Of a DNA stretch of 64,000 nucleotides, positions 24,301 to 37,048 are shown in pieces. Every line of letters starts with the position of its first letter. Position 1 is the first letter of the stretch. The DNA is from Amphirosellinia nigrospora (lineage: Eukaryota > Ascomycota > Sordariomycetes > Xylariales > Xylariaceae). Under the pieces are notes generated by a model. The model was not told where the DNA came from, did no database searches, and was given only the letters and a program-made list of their open reading frames with translations. Location of the stretch: NCBI GenBank assembly GCA_004123355.1, contig SCHM01000009.1, positions 62,001 through 126,000 on the forward strand, in the 5' to 3' direction. The position numbers and the translations under genes are program-made.

Positions 24301-25507
24301 CAACGGAGACAGCCGCTTGTTTCGGGTCATTGATGCGAGAATTATACTGATCTGCAGGCACCGTGACAGGCTTCTTGCTCTCATCCCAGATCACATCGTA
24401 CATGGCGCCGTGGCATAAAGCGTGCAGGGGCTCTCTTCGTCTAGCCAGTTGGCCCAGTCACCTGGATCCTGAGGATCTACACCCTGCATTCGCATAAATA
24501 GCGTGTCAAGGCTAGCCTCGTGAGCCGTGCTCTCTGTTGAGTTCCATAGTGGATCGACATTGTCGTTCCAGTGCCAACCTAACACGTAATAGCTGGCCTT
24601 TGCTTGAGAGAGATATTGTGTCGTCCTTGCGCTGTCAACGTACTCGAAATTGTCAAGCATACTGAATACGTTGGAGTTATGCATCTGAAAATCCACGAAA
24701 AGCTGATTACGCTGCGCAGAAGGCTCATGTTCGGTGGCTCTTTGCCTGGGCCAGGATAATTGCCTGGGACCCATTCGGCCAGTGGCGTCTTGCACCCGAT
24801 AAAGATCTCGGCCTGTCCCTCGATGTCGATTTCAGCACCGCTGCTACCAGTGACAAAAGGTGCAAAGTCCGTCTGCAAGTCGGCGTTGGCGGGAATATCA
24901 TCAAGCGACCATAGATAGTCGCTCTCGATCACCCACGCCTCGTACTCGCGGTCCGCAAAGGCCGATCTAGCCTCTGCTGGCTGAATGCTGTCCAAGTCTA
25001 GCTTGCGCACCACAATCCAGCGTGTGGGCGGCTCAACAAAATCGGGCGTAGTCTTTAGTGCCCCCTTCGTCTTCATCCTGCGCGTATGCTGCTGGTGTTG
25101 TCCTTATTCCGTGGCGAAGTCGTTCCTGCCGCCGCCGGCTCTCAGTTACCGTGTCGGTAGACGACACACCCGAATGGTAGAAACGCGGCAACGTCCAGTG
25201 GATGTAGACGCCGTAACGATGGCGCAGGGGAGCCGGCGTGGGACGCGCCCCCAGATCCATCAGCCGCGAGTTAACCTCGGCCGGGGCCGTATTGTGCAGG
25301 TCTACGTGGCTTTGCACATCACTCTGGATCAAGAAGTTCTGCAAGCGCAGAAATGTGTAGTTGGCTGCGTGATGGGACAGATACGTGAAGTGGTATCCCT
25401 TCCTTCCCGGTGCCGCAGACGGCGGTGTTGAGGACAAACGCATCGAGCTGCATGGGCACTAAGAGCACCTCGAAGTCCTGCGCGCTCGACATCTTGTCTA
25501 TTCTCAC
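21344..25507 (-). CDS. Very large protein of unnamed family (module protein A), frame-disrupted
   Basis: The protein starts near 25507 (MRIDKMSSAQDFEVLLVP; the second Met at 25492 is an equal candidate) and runs about 1,360 codons to about 21344. Readable landmarks in order: PMQLDAFVLNTAVCGTG, TFLRLQNFLIQSDVQSHVDL and YGVYIHWTLPRFY near 25300-25180, PTRWIVVRKLDLDS, AEIFIGCKTPLAEW, FQMHNSNVFSMLDNFEYVDS near 24680, a coiled-coil-like stretch (KINVLQSRMEELQSEIDSLL near 23800), QPWFPLYVEWEAEYTHVPFD near 23390, PPELVRYGITVPSAEG, GEPIWGWVITNFADYGIQLF near 22380, and PLFTPFWESPHSI. One true intron is clear at 22795-22725 (GTAAAT to CGACAG, 71 nt, in phase). About ten further single-base frame changes have no splice explanation, yet in-frame stops are nearly absent. 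No catalytic motif or membrane span is seen. Function unknown. Confidence 0.55.
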
Positions 25508-27060
25508 TGTCCGTCAGGGACAGACTGTGTCATAATAGGATTTATAATAGTGGTGTCTTGATAATAGGGGTATCAAACGGGATTGTGCGCAAAGGACAGA
25601 CAGTCCGGTGACGAAGACAATAGGTATAGGTTCACGATAGGTTTTCTTGATAGACCAAACAGTCGAGAGCTCGGAAGTGCCTGACTCACGGTGGTTACCC
25701 TTTTAGCTTTAATCCTTAGATATAGACGGCAAAGCGCCTCTAACCATTTCCTAGCAAGAGTATATGCATAGGGAGCATACACGTTCTAATCCTTCTATAC
25801 GGCCCACATATCACAAGAACAATCCCGGAGCAGGCCGAGTATTCTCTCAGAAGCGCCGTTTCTTCCAGAAGCAATGGTACATCCCAGTACATAGTAGGAT
25901 ACAGTCCTCGGCAACCTCGTGCATAGCCAACTCTGCTGAAGTCTGAAAACTACACCGGATAGCATCCGGACATCAGAAAATCAAGCCACCGATCCGTTGC
26001 TGACATACAAGTAGCTAGCCATGCATCTCCGCTCCAACCTATTCACCGCATACAGGTTGTCGTTATCTACCAGCATAGGCCTAGCATGCCAACTCACTAA
26101 GGTTGCTGAAGTAATACTAGGTCAAGGAGTCACCACAGGTACTGTACAAGGGCACAAGGCATCCATCGTGTATATAAACAGGTCATCCCACCTACTCTAT
26201 CATAGTTAAGTAGCTGAATAGTACGCTCGTATACCTTCCATTTTAGCAAAGGTTACACAATAGATCCCGTGAACAGGTCCGGGTAGCCTTAATAAAGTAG
26301 AGTTTACGAAGTGCTTGATGCAGCCACGATACCAGGTAGTTTCATGGCATCACGACCTGTGACCTACATGCAGGACGCACCAGACGCGCGAGTTACTTTC
26401 AGGAGAGCATCGGTACATTCGTGGTTATTTATTCCATTGAGCGGGCTGCCCGTTATTGTGATGCCTATACGCTGGCCGCTTTACATCAGTACGACTCTGT
26501 GGGGAGCTGAGAATCTGCATTCATCTTAAAGACACCCTTCGATGCGGATGGGCGTTGATCTAACATGGGACACATCATCTCCACTACGAATGAACAATGC
26601 ATGAACTTTGACGACAGCGTCGTATTCTACCGAGGGGGGCAGGCCAGGCCGGATATTTACTATCCATGTAATTTTGATAGCGGACTCATCTTTGGGGACC
26701 TCGTTCATGGCTTTGGCCTAAAGTGGCCTTGGCCAAGTTAGGTATTGTTCACTCCATCACTGGTAACTCTTGCATACCTAGCTAGACTGGGCATTGCGCT
26801 AAGTGGTCAAATTATCGTTGACTTCTATTGGGATTCAGAACTCTACCCGCGGTGCATATGTCTATCTATAGAAGGCACCTAGATAGTAAGTATCTCATTA
26901 CCAAATAGCGGCGGGTTTATGACGGGCAAAAAATTTTTGTTAGGTCAAGTGTTTAGACATCCTACTCCGCGTAGGGCGCCCCTCATCTAGAGAAATCGGA
27001 ACAGACCCAGAACATGCTTGTGAGCTAAGTTCCTGATCTGAACATCGTATACTCACCATC
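25508..27060. other. Divergent intergenic region, protein A / DUF6603-like gene
   Basis: 1.5 kb without supported genes between two divergently transcribed giant genes; probably holds both promoters. Short frames up to 72 codons show nothing recognisable. Confidence 0.5.
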
Positions 27061-30000
27061 ATGGGCGTGACACCGAGTCCAGACAGCCGCGACGCTGTAT
27101 CTGGGCGTTCTCAAACTATCGAAGATGATGGTGCACTATACTATATCTACGCTAGCACATCAGGCCAGACTTCTGACGATAATATTACTGTGCTCGACGA
27201 GGGTAGTCCAACAGACATATTTGTCTCTCACCTCAACGATTACCAGGCCATTATTCTTTCGAGCACACCAAGTCCGACTGCCAGTCTAGACAGCACGGAT
27301 AAAACACTTCAACAGATTCAGAATCTCGATTCTATGGCTACTGGCTCTATAACCGTCGGCAAGGCGGACGCGGTGAGAGCTTTAGCTTAGAGCTCCAACA
27401 GCCGTGGAAAATGACGTTTAGCTCGACCGCGGAGGTGCTTCTATACACCTTTAGTCCAGGGATTGGGACCAGCGATAGGATCCCGGCACCAGGGATTGAG
27501 ACCAGTGGACAGATGTTGACTCTTGGTCTCGATTTTCAGCAACCTGTTGATGTATCAAGTAATAATACTCTCAAAGACCTCTTCGAACAGGCCGGGGCTG
27601 CTGGAATGGTTGACTACGTACCGAGCCTACTGCTAAACTTAGCTGTGACGCTCGAACCAGCTGCAAAAGGGGACCATAATTCAAAGCGAAATGCCATATG
27701 GTATGTTCCTGCCTCTAGCAAGCGCATCGTGATGCGGCTGCAGTTTCAGGTGCCTGAGTTCAATTTGCTTCAGGACGTCTTGGGCACGAGTCTGCCAGGC
27801 TTCACGCTCAAAAGCGCCAACGTCATCTTCTATAAAGATGTTATGCTTGGGGCGACAGAGACCGGCCCTGAACCTCTCTTCCGGGATCAATTGCCTTCAG
27901 CGTTGAGCATTCCGTCAAAGGAGGCGGCTCGGATGAAATACCCGCGACTGCCGCGGTAGACCTCAGTGAATCCTGTATATCTCTCACGTTCCTGTTTGAG
28001 TCCGAGAACGATCCACTATCAGGGATCCTCAAATGGCTCGCGTCCCTGATCAAAGACAACGCTCTTGAGTCTCTCGTCACCGGCATCCTGGGCAATAAGG
28101 AGGGTGAAAATGATGTTTTCCCCCACTATATCCTGCGCAGGATGATGGTTACCCTAGATACAACAGACCCCGAGAAGCCCAACCTATCATGTTTTTCTTT
28201 CGACGTCGAGGTTTCGGTCAATATTGGCAGCCGGTCTGACTCCAAAACTGTCTTTCTTCTTTCCTACAACTGGGATCGCTTCACGGGTGGGCTTGGTCGA
28301 CTAACTGGCAACTATGGGCTGGTGAGTACTCACATCTACACGTTCCAGGAAAAATTCAAGGAACTTGACTGATATAGAACCGAGCGTAGACGCTGAATCA
28401 TCCCAGGACCTGGACCTTTCACCACATGAGGAGAAATGGACCATTCTACTGCCAGCGACAACGGAAAGAGCAAAGTCAATCAGTATTGCGTCTCTAATCC
28501 CGGTCAAACAGTAGTCAATATCCCGATACATTGCCATCGGAGGTAACAGACGCGTACCTCTCATTGACGCAGACTTCCTTTGATATTCGCTGTTCTGTCG
28601 AAGCCAAACGCCCGATTCCCGGTTCACTACCCCAGCCTTATCTCGGAGAGGTAGCGCTCGAGGGCTCTTTTACCTGGGGAAAAAGTAGCTCGTTTGCGTT
28701 AGGCCTCTTTATTAATGCTGGTATCGAGCCAAGCGAAGAAGATGCAGCCGAAAACGCAGAACCTGCCATTCTTCAAGGGCTACTTACATACGACTCTAGT
28801 AACAAAGAATGGCAGCTCAAGAGCTCGTTGAACGGGCTATCCACCTTACTATAGTCGAGTTTTTTGATGACGATGATAAGGCTCATGTCGGGCCTCTCAT
28901 CAACTCCATTCTCATCAGCACGCTCGATGTACAGTACACTTATACGGGAGACTCGGGCGCCGGCACGTCGACCGAAAGCGAGTTCCTCATCGACGGCAAT
29001 CTGCCGATAGGCGGCCTAAGCCTGAACTCAATTTCAACTACAAGAAGGGCGGGGCCTTCACATTCAAAGCGACGCTGAATCCTGACAATCCATCTGCAAC
29101 GATCGGAGATGTGTTGGCGAGCATCCTTGGCACTACTGATATCGAACTGCCTGACTTTGTTTACAACACGCAGGTTAATAGCGGGGGTGAAGACCTTTTC
29201 AGTCTCGAGGTTCTCGTGAAAGACAGCACGTTCCTCTTTGTCTCGCAGCTCAGTGTTGCCAATGTGCACATCGATTTTGCTCAAATACATAGCACGAAGT
29301 GGAGCGCTGGGACTCCCTCTAAACGGTTCTTCAGAGTCTCCATCAATGGTTTCCCTAACAGGGAGGTCGAGCTACCACTCATCGGGAGTCTAACGCAGCC
29401 TCTCGACGAGCTGTGTTTCCTATGGGTGCAGGATCGGCGCCCGCGGCAACAGGCAAGATGAATGGCCTCCTGCGCTCGGATCTTGACGCGTTTAATAGCG
29501 GTCTGGGGGGAAATCTGATCCTCGTCAAGGACAAGATCAAGCAGGAAAGTCAGACAGACAAGGATCTCTTGTTGGCGGCTGGATGCCACTTCTCAGTGAT
29601 CATACGCAGCAGCACTGGCGAGCGTTCATGCCTAATTGACTACGATTCATGAAACATCAGCTTCAACCAGCAGCAGCAAAGCCCTTCAGGTGCAGCAAGG
29701 TGCGAGAAAGACGAACCTGATGATGACGCTCACCAACCGCCCAAGCACCGTGCAAGAAGACGGCCGGGCTATCCATCAGTAACGTCGGTCTGAAATATAA
29801 GGATAAGCAGCTGGCCATTATGTTTGATGCGACTTCCAGCTCGGCCCGTAGGGTTCTCCTAGTAGGCTTCAGTCTGGTTTTCAACTTCACTACTCTCACC
29901 GACTCTAACCCCATCATCACGCCCGCCATCCTGGGTCTAGCAGCATCATTCGAGAAGCCGCCTCTGTCGATCGCGGGGGTGATCCGACACGGCAACGAGG

Positions 30001-32118
30001 AGGCCTCGACTACTACACCGGCGGCCTCGTCGTGGGCTGGAAGCCGTACCAGTTCGAGGCGGCAGGGTTCTACGGCATCGTGACGCCGTCGGGCGGCGCA
30101 GACGGGTTCAAGTCGGTCTTCATCTTCGCAAAGCTCAACGGGCCGCTCGTGACGCTCGAGTTTGCCGAGATCGACTCGCTCTGTGGCGGCTTCGGCTACA
30201 ACAGCAGCGTGCGCCTGCCAACGGTCGACGAGGTCTACGAGTTCCCGTTCATCGCGAACACAGGTCTCGGCGGCTCTGTTAACGCCATGGAGGTGCTCGA
30301 GAAGCTCGTTGACCCGAGTGGCGGTGGCGGATGGTTCAACCGCTCGATAAGACGTACTGGCTCGCGGTGGGTATGGGAATCGGCGCTTTCCAGATGCTAA
30401 ACATCGATGCCGTGGTCGCCGTGCAGTTCGGAAGCGCCATCAAGCTGAGCATCTTCGCCGTAGCGACCGCCGACATTCCGACGCCCGTCGTCGTTCAAGC
30501 TAGCCATGTCGAGTTGGGCATTTCTGCCATCGCCGACTTTGACTATGGCACCCTCAAGATCGACGCCCAGCTGTCACCGCGCTCTTACATCCTAGATCCT
30601 AACTGCACCTGACCGGTGGCTTCGGCCTCTACTACTGGTTCGACGCGCCCCACGCCGACAGCTCCGTCGTTGGCCAGTACGTCTTCATCCTCGGCGGCTA
30701 TCACCAGGCTTACAACCGGCCAGTGGGCTTCCCCAACCGCCGCGCCTGGGCATCAGTTGGAACCTCGGCGGTGGGCTCACCGTATCTGGGCAGGCCTGCT
30801 TCGCCATCACGTCCAAGTCTTGCATGGCCGGGGGTCGCCTGCACGCCGCCTACGCAGCAGGGCCCCTGTCGGCCTGGTTCGACGCCTTCGCCGACTTCCT
30901 CATCTACAAACCCTTCTACTTCAACATGCAGGCGGGCCTGTCCGTCGGCGTCGGGTTCAGCATCGATGTCTGGTTCATCCACATCCGCATCTCGGTCGAG
31001 ATCGGCGCCCAGCTGTACCTCTGGGGTCCGCCGTCGCCGGCCGCGTTCACGTCGACTTCTGGATCGTCGCCTTTGACATCAACTTCGGCTCGGACAAACC
31101 GCGCGACGAGGCCGTCAGCCTGCCGAACTTCTACATGCTCGTGCTGCAGAACCGGGAAAGCGCCTCGAGCTTCTCTGTCACTGGGAAACAAAGGCTCGGC
31201 ATTGCTTATGGCGATGCCAACGACGGTATCGTAGAGGCCTAGGCAACGAACTCGCGACCATCAAATGAAGGACATAACTTCCTCGCACAGTCGGGGCTCT
31301 TGAATCCCGTCGACGATCCCGAGCGTAACCAGAACGCGGACTGGATCGTCCGCGGCGGCTCCTTCTCCTTTGTCGTCGAGTGCAAGATGGCGATCAGCGC
31401 TGTCAAGGATAACCCGGACGCGAAAGACCCGTCATTACGTACGGCGATGTCTATAGCCGTCCTATGCAACTCACGAACCCCATGAGCTCAACGCTCAGCG
31501 TCGTAGTTCAGCAAGAAAGTCAGGACAAGCCGGATGAAGGGTGGCAATACGACAAGTACCTCAAGAGCCTGCCCCGCGCCTTGTGGGCAAAGTGTAAGTT
31601 ACCTTCCTACCTATCTATTGGTCTTCAATCACCGTTCCTCCAATAGACAATCACTGACGTGATAATTTACAGACGACTCCTCAAGCGATCCCGCAAGAGC
31701 GGCAACAACATCCGCGACCTCCTCAACAGCGACGGAGGGCCGTGACCCTGATGGCCGGGTCCAAATCACGGCGCCGAAGCGACTATGTCGGCGGATCCCT
31801 TCCCGCGTACGAGGTCGCGGACGCGGATCTGCAGCGCCTGCTCTCCGAACAACCCTTTCCCGCCGTCGTCGATGTAGATGATGCATGGGCGCCGGATCAA
31901 CGGCCTGCGGACGGCGATGTCCAGAGACAGTATGACGCCGTGCTCGATGCGTGGAGCGAGCCGGCGCTTGAGAGGGCGACGGGGGCCGCCAGGGGTTCGT
32001 GGGGATCCTTGCGGGTGCCTTCAACTGGGCTGTTGCGGGCGAGATGAAGAGCATCGCGGGCATTCCGAAGAGACTGAAGAATGGTTTCATGGATTTGTAC
32101 GTGGCGGCACGTTGTTGA
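27061..32118 (+). CDS. DUF6603-like giant protein, frame-disrupted
   Basis: The start is the ATG at 27061; the last readable frame stops at 32116-32118, giving about 1,650 codons. The N-terminal half is beta-rich and repetitive (FSSTAEVLLYTFSPG, VDYVPSLLLNLAVTLEPA, FTLKSANVIFYKDVMLGA; later TDAYLSLTQTSFDIRCSVEA). The C-terminal half matches what I know of DUF6603: FYGIVTPSGGADGFKSVFIF near 30070, SLCGGFGYNSSVRLPTVDE near 30190, FGLYYWFDAPHADSSVVGQY near 30625, AYAAGPLSAWFDAFADFLIY near 30850, and FNMQAGLSVGVGFSIDVWFI. The tail carries a canonical intron near 31594-31671 (GTAAGT to TTACAG). DUF6603 proteins are long, Gly/Phe-rich and functionally undescribed. Roughly ten frame changes occur, with very few stops. 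It is divergent from protein A and shares its intergenic region. Confidence 0.6.
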
Positions 32119-33900
32119 CGAAGTGAGGCAGATACGCTTATTCTGAGGTATGGATGGGGTCGTTTCCAAGGAGCTGACCACCAGATGTTGCGTATCTTAG
32201 GTAGTCTTGAATTCTATGAGCTGATACTGAAAATGCTACGAAATATATAATTATTTAATTCGTGGGGAGGTACCTAGTTAACATAGACTCATTGAGATGT
32301 CTAGGCTTACTAAATAGATTTGGAAACTTACAGATTGCCTTCATTTTACGGTTATAATCCGTAATCGGGGTCAATGAATTGTACATCGTAAGGCACCGAG
32401 CATTCCGTTCACGTGCCTAGTCTCTTCCATCCAAGTTAAATAACCGGACAAGCCAACCCAGCACTCATATTGCACCCATAACCATACTCCTATTAGCATG
32501 GCATCTAACTCGAACGATGCTGATCAATACCCCGTATACCTCGGGATCTGGACTAATACAAGGCAGCAGACTTGCCACACCCTAAGGATTTATTATAGAA
32601 TGTTCTTAAGGACATTCTCTTTCGGCTATAAAACTTAGTAGCAAAAAAGATGTACTAATTTTTGTACTAATCTAAAATTTAAGAAATGATGTTCTTTTTG
32701 CTTTATATTCTTTTTAAACAATGTTGGTTTTATGGGTTTTAATACCTATGGTTTTTTCTACCCATGGCACCCACTTGGGTTTTTATGGGTGGTGGGTTAT
32801 TGGGTTTTGGGTAAAAAGTCCAAATCTTATGCGTGCGTATAGCCTCCTTTCATATATCACTCATGACGTCTTCGGGCTTAACGAAACATCATCTTGAGAG
32901 CATTTCCAATGTCTGTGGAGACATTGAATACCCGAAGGGAGCTCGCGGACGAAGTTGCACGTCATGGCAGGCCATTTTCTACCTACAAGCCTCCATGGCG
33001 TCTGTCTGCTACAAACACGTGGAAGGGTCGCTAGCTCCACTAAACGAAGCACGAGATAGTAGACTTGTCCACTATAGTCTTGCCACCTTGAGCATGTGGA
33101 CGCAATATACAGCAATTCAAAAGTCATGATCATTTGTCGTATTCAATGCCTTCATGATGCTCATTTCTCGATCGACAGGCTGCGGTAGCTCTGTTACCAA
33201 AATTAATTTTAGTGATACTGCCCGCTAGGAGAGCAGCCGTATGTCACCGATATTTGGAAGCTATTGCGGTTCGCTGCCAACACGAATCCAGTGAAATACG
33301 TTTTCTGAGTGAAATTGGCGAACAGGAGCAAGTCCTTGGTGGGATGGAGGACTGGCGATTATGAGTAAAGCTGTCTTGTAGATCGATGACAAAATCGGAA
33401 GACGTAAGGAACCATCTCATCCTCTGTCGAGAATCTAAACACCTTCATTTCACAGACCGTGCCTTTGGGGTCACCTCGTGTCCCAGGTCTGAATAATCGG
33501 CGAGCCACGCGCCGCCTCTCGCGTCAGAGTCACCGAATTCAACAGAGTCCAGTTAGGTTTGAGGCTCCTTAGAGAGCTAGCATTACTAGGAGACATGGCA
33601 AACTCGCAAGAATCCTCCAAGCTATATCTACTACCACTATCTTTGGTAGAACTAAGTTTGTCATCTAGTTCTTTGTCATCTGCAAACTCGATGTCATGCA
33701 ACATGTTCATCCTCGATGTCCTCCAACATCGCCTGTGTTGACTCTTCGCTCCAAGATTCATATGCCGAGTTAGATGCTATCGACACGCCAGAACTATCGA
33801 ACTCGTAAATCAGCTGCATTTCATCTGGAACTGCAGATGCAACCAGATCGTGACTACAGATTCAACCTTGTCCTATTGTTAAGGTACTTATTCTAGAGTC
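32119..33900. other. Gene-free stretch with GT-rich tract
   Basis: No gene is supported. The Ser/Leu-rich frames near 33.5-33.75 kb show no motif. A G/T-rich tract at about 32690-32820 repeats words such as tgggtttt, tatgggt and ggtgggtta, as seen near the ends of some hAT-type DNA transposons. A near-palindrome, gaatgttcttaaggacattc, lies near 32600. Confidence 0.5.
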
Positions 33901-35667
33901 CTAATCCCTGTTGCTTGTTTCGATTTCTTTCAAGTACTTTAGGAGTCTCTGTAGACCTATGCAGAGAGCCTGCTTTTCGACCGCAAAGCAGATCCGAAAC
34001 CAACCCAGCTCTTCAGTGCAGAAACTGCTACCTGGGGAAATTCCGACACCGTGCTCAAGACAACCCTTGAAGAGCTCTATTTCTCTGTGTCGATACGTCT
34101 CGAGGTCCGACAGCGGCGAGCTCGAAATTGACAAACTTGACCCAGTTTCTTGCTTGTCACTGTTCTGCAAATAGCGTCGGAGGTCAATCCACAGGAACGT
34201 ACCGGCATTACTGCGTATGATATTCAGCCTCAACTCAAGTGCATAGCTGGCAGCCGTGACCTTACGCGTTGCGGTAATACGGGATGTTATGGTCTTCGAA
34301 GAAGTTAAATGCGATCGCACAATGCTCCCTTAGGATGTTTGCATTTTTGGCGATGAATGCAGCTAGGAATTGATCATCTTCAAGCATTTCCGCCCATGCG
34401 TTCTGTGTAAGATAGGGTACCCATTCGAATACGCTACACATGGTTAGCTCCCTATAGTAGTCGGCGCGTGACGGATAATGGGAACTGTGTATTTACATAA
34501 TGCTAGAGACTGCCGATATCAAGCCATCGTTTCTGGAGTAGCACTCCAATTCGAAGCCCACTCGCGCAAAAGTCTTTGCCTACACCATACGCCACGTGGA
34601 CTAAGTGCTGAGCTATGCAATCGCTAAGATCCAGCGATATGACGGATGTAAATGGCGCGGTCTGAGAACCGCGTGGGTTTTCATATGCTGACTTAGCGAA
34701 GATCTCATCGCTGATCAAATGAAGATTGTTCTCGCCACAGAAACGGGCGATTCCTCTCAGCGTTGCGGCGGGCTAGTACCTCAAGTTAGCGTAAATCAAC
34801 CGATATAGATTGAATTTCTCACATAGCACCGGCCAAGTGGGTTGTGAGGACTAATAGTATCATGGTGGTTAGAAGATTTTGTATACGTTGGAGGTCTCTG
34901 ACACGATAGGTTCGTACTTGGAAATCAAGACGGCCCTAACCTTCACGCCATCAGAAGCAGCTTTCCGCAGCGCAATCTCGAGAGCTGCCGGTTCATCTCA
35001 GGACTAAAGACGTCGTCGAGGCTCTGATATCCCTCGAGGGATTGAAAAGCTGCCGGTATGAGCACACCCCTGGATCGTTCTTGGAGCGCAGGCTTGAAGC
35101 CTGTGTAGTAGGGCATGGGACTATGATCCCTTCATTTTCATTACAGATCGACCAGGCCAGGGCATCAAGTACGGATATAACCCCAGGAAGGATTAGAACA
35201 TTGTTGTCCCTCACTGGCTCAAGTGACCTGAATTCCGAGTTAAAGAAAGAGGCCAGTGCCCTTCTCAGGCGTGGTGAGCCCGTGGGCCGACTCCATACCC
35301 AGATCATCATGGGGAGTAGCGGCTATTATCTAGTCACACGGTTAGGATCGGAACGCGAAGGTTGCTCTAGTTAAGACGTGCTCACACTATTCTTAACGTA
35401 TGTACTGATCTCGTGTTGCAGCAGAGGATTCTCAGCCACTCCAAGGAATACCCTGGCCACTTTTAGAAGTTATGCTTCATCGCCGGAGACAGAGGTTGAG
35501 TATCGTCCTTACAGGCCTTCAGGATTTTCGGGAGTCCAGATATTCGCCTGCATAGCTTCCACCTTGTCCCAGGGATGGCCTTGTACAACATTTTGAGCCG
35601 ACCTTTGCGAAAGTCCGTATTTCCGACTTATTTCATCAGTTTCGAGTTGTGATTTTGCGCTATCCAT
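33901..35667 (-). CDS. ACC-synthase-like PLP-dependent aminotransferase (fold type I)
   Basis: The start ATG is at 35667 (MDSAKSQLETDEISRKYGLS). Introns 35512-35453, 35385-35323 and 34917-34851 join exons in phase; further ones lie near 34795, 34500 and 34250. Family marks: VFLGVAENPLLQHEIS, TGSPRLRRALASFFN, LPGVISVLDALAWSICNE, EGYQSLDDVFSPEMN, NPHNPLGRCY (the substrate/PLP-binding Asn-Pro-Gly type loop), HLISDEIFAKSAY, YGVGKDFCASGLRIG with the PLP-binding Lys, and C-terminal NAGTFLWIDLRRYL, VGISPGSSF and WFRICFAVE. Length is about 440 aa, usual for the family. It transfers amino groups or performs related PLP chemistry in the cytosol. Lying 1.4 kb from the A-T-TE gene, it may supply the 2-oxo acid that enzyme uses; this is inference. 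About three single-base frame changes remain (for example near 35145 and 34980), so a precise model is uncertain. Confidence 0.8.
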
Positions 35668-37048
35668 TTTCCTGAAGTGTACAAAGACCAGAACTAGAAT
35701 ACTTAGTGGCCAATGAAAGGATCGGGATGTTCATACTAGATGCCCCAGAAATCAGCTTTATCTCCACTCAGGATCAATGTGAGAGAAAGCAGGGCACACA
35801 AGATAAATATTTGGGGCCATATACCGAGTAATGTTGTAGGGAACGAAAATCTCGCACGGAGCTGATCGTTAGAAGATGTGAATGTATTAGTGTTTAGAAG
35901 CTCTGAAAGCGCAATGAAAGCGGGATGCCCTTCCCTCAAAAAGGGATAAGACCTATGTATAAATACATGAATAACTACCCGGATAGAGTCCCAGATGCTT
36001 ATCTAAGTGCTCCGTTTTAGATACCACCTCCGCCTTCGAAGGGGAGGTTATTCTAGCAGTACCCCCTTGATTATTTCGGCAGTATCAACCGTCTATCATC
36101 TGCGTACCACATTAGCTCATAATTCCCACGCTGTGTACAACCAAAAATGATAAAACATGTGAAAACGCGATATTACCATCATGTTCGTACATGACGATTT
36201 CTTCACGATGTTTCTTTTAGAAACATGGTCCATTTTACACAAGCCAGTTGATTCACAGTGTCTCGAAGTCTCTATTACGACAGGTTTATACTCAAATCAC
36301 TAATATACGCGTCTTTTACAAGATGAGTTGTTGTTGAAGGCGTTAAAGGCGTTGAAGGTAGGCCTGGTAGGTGAGTTAGCTGAAGGTGTTGAGGACAAAT
36401 TGGATGGTGGCTACGTTGAGGGGTTGTGGCTAGCGGGTGGAGTCGTCACCTGCAATACCGCCCAGATAACCAAAGGGGTACTACCAGAATAACCTCGCCT
36501 CTTCGAGGTACCTGTACAGACCTGCACAGTCCAAAATGGGGACCTTATGCACGATATAAACAGATCGGCCACTTAACTCTTGACCTCATACGTAATACTA
36601 TTCACCCGCCACAATGTGATCAGGCATAGCGAGCAAGGGATGTCGGAAGCCGTGTAGACAACAATACCTTCACTTGACTACCTATAGTTCTCGTTCTTTA
36701 GGTAGTTTAAACGCGCCTTTGAGTGAGTATTCTGGAATACAATGGCTGCCCTACTAGCTGTAGCACAGGAACACGTAAATTGGCCTTTAAACTGTAGATG
36801 GCGGGAGAAATATATCGATTCGTAACAAACTTGTTGGAATAGCAAGTCTTAGATTGACTGTAACTCGTTTAATAACGCTTCGATCACTAAGAAGAGGCTT
36901 TTCAGCTAGAACTATACATTTCTATATGATTTGAAGAAATACTAACTACAAAGACACAGACAAATGAATCCTTTGAAGCCCGGATATTTACATCTATCTG
37001 AGTCTCTAAGCGTCTGGATTAGTGCAGTATGACTATTGAACAGTGTTT
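35668..37048. other. Intergenic stretch
   Basis: No gene seen. A short repetitive patch, with gttgttgaaggcgtt and ggcgttgaagg in tandem, lies near 36325-36360. Confidence 0.5.

Noticed and set aside
30723-31076. Ser/Arg-rich plus-strand frame inside the DUF6603-like gene
   Set aside because: GC-rich shadow frame; the DUF6603-like text lies in neighbouring frames.
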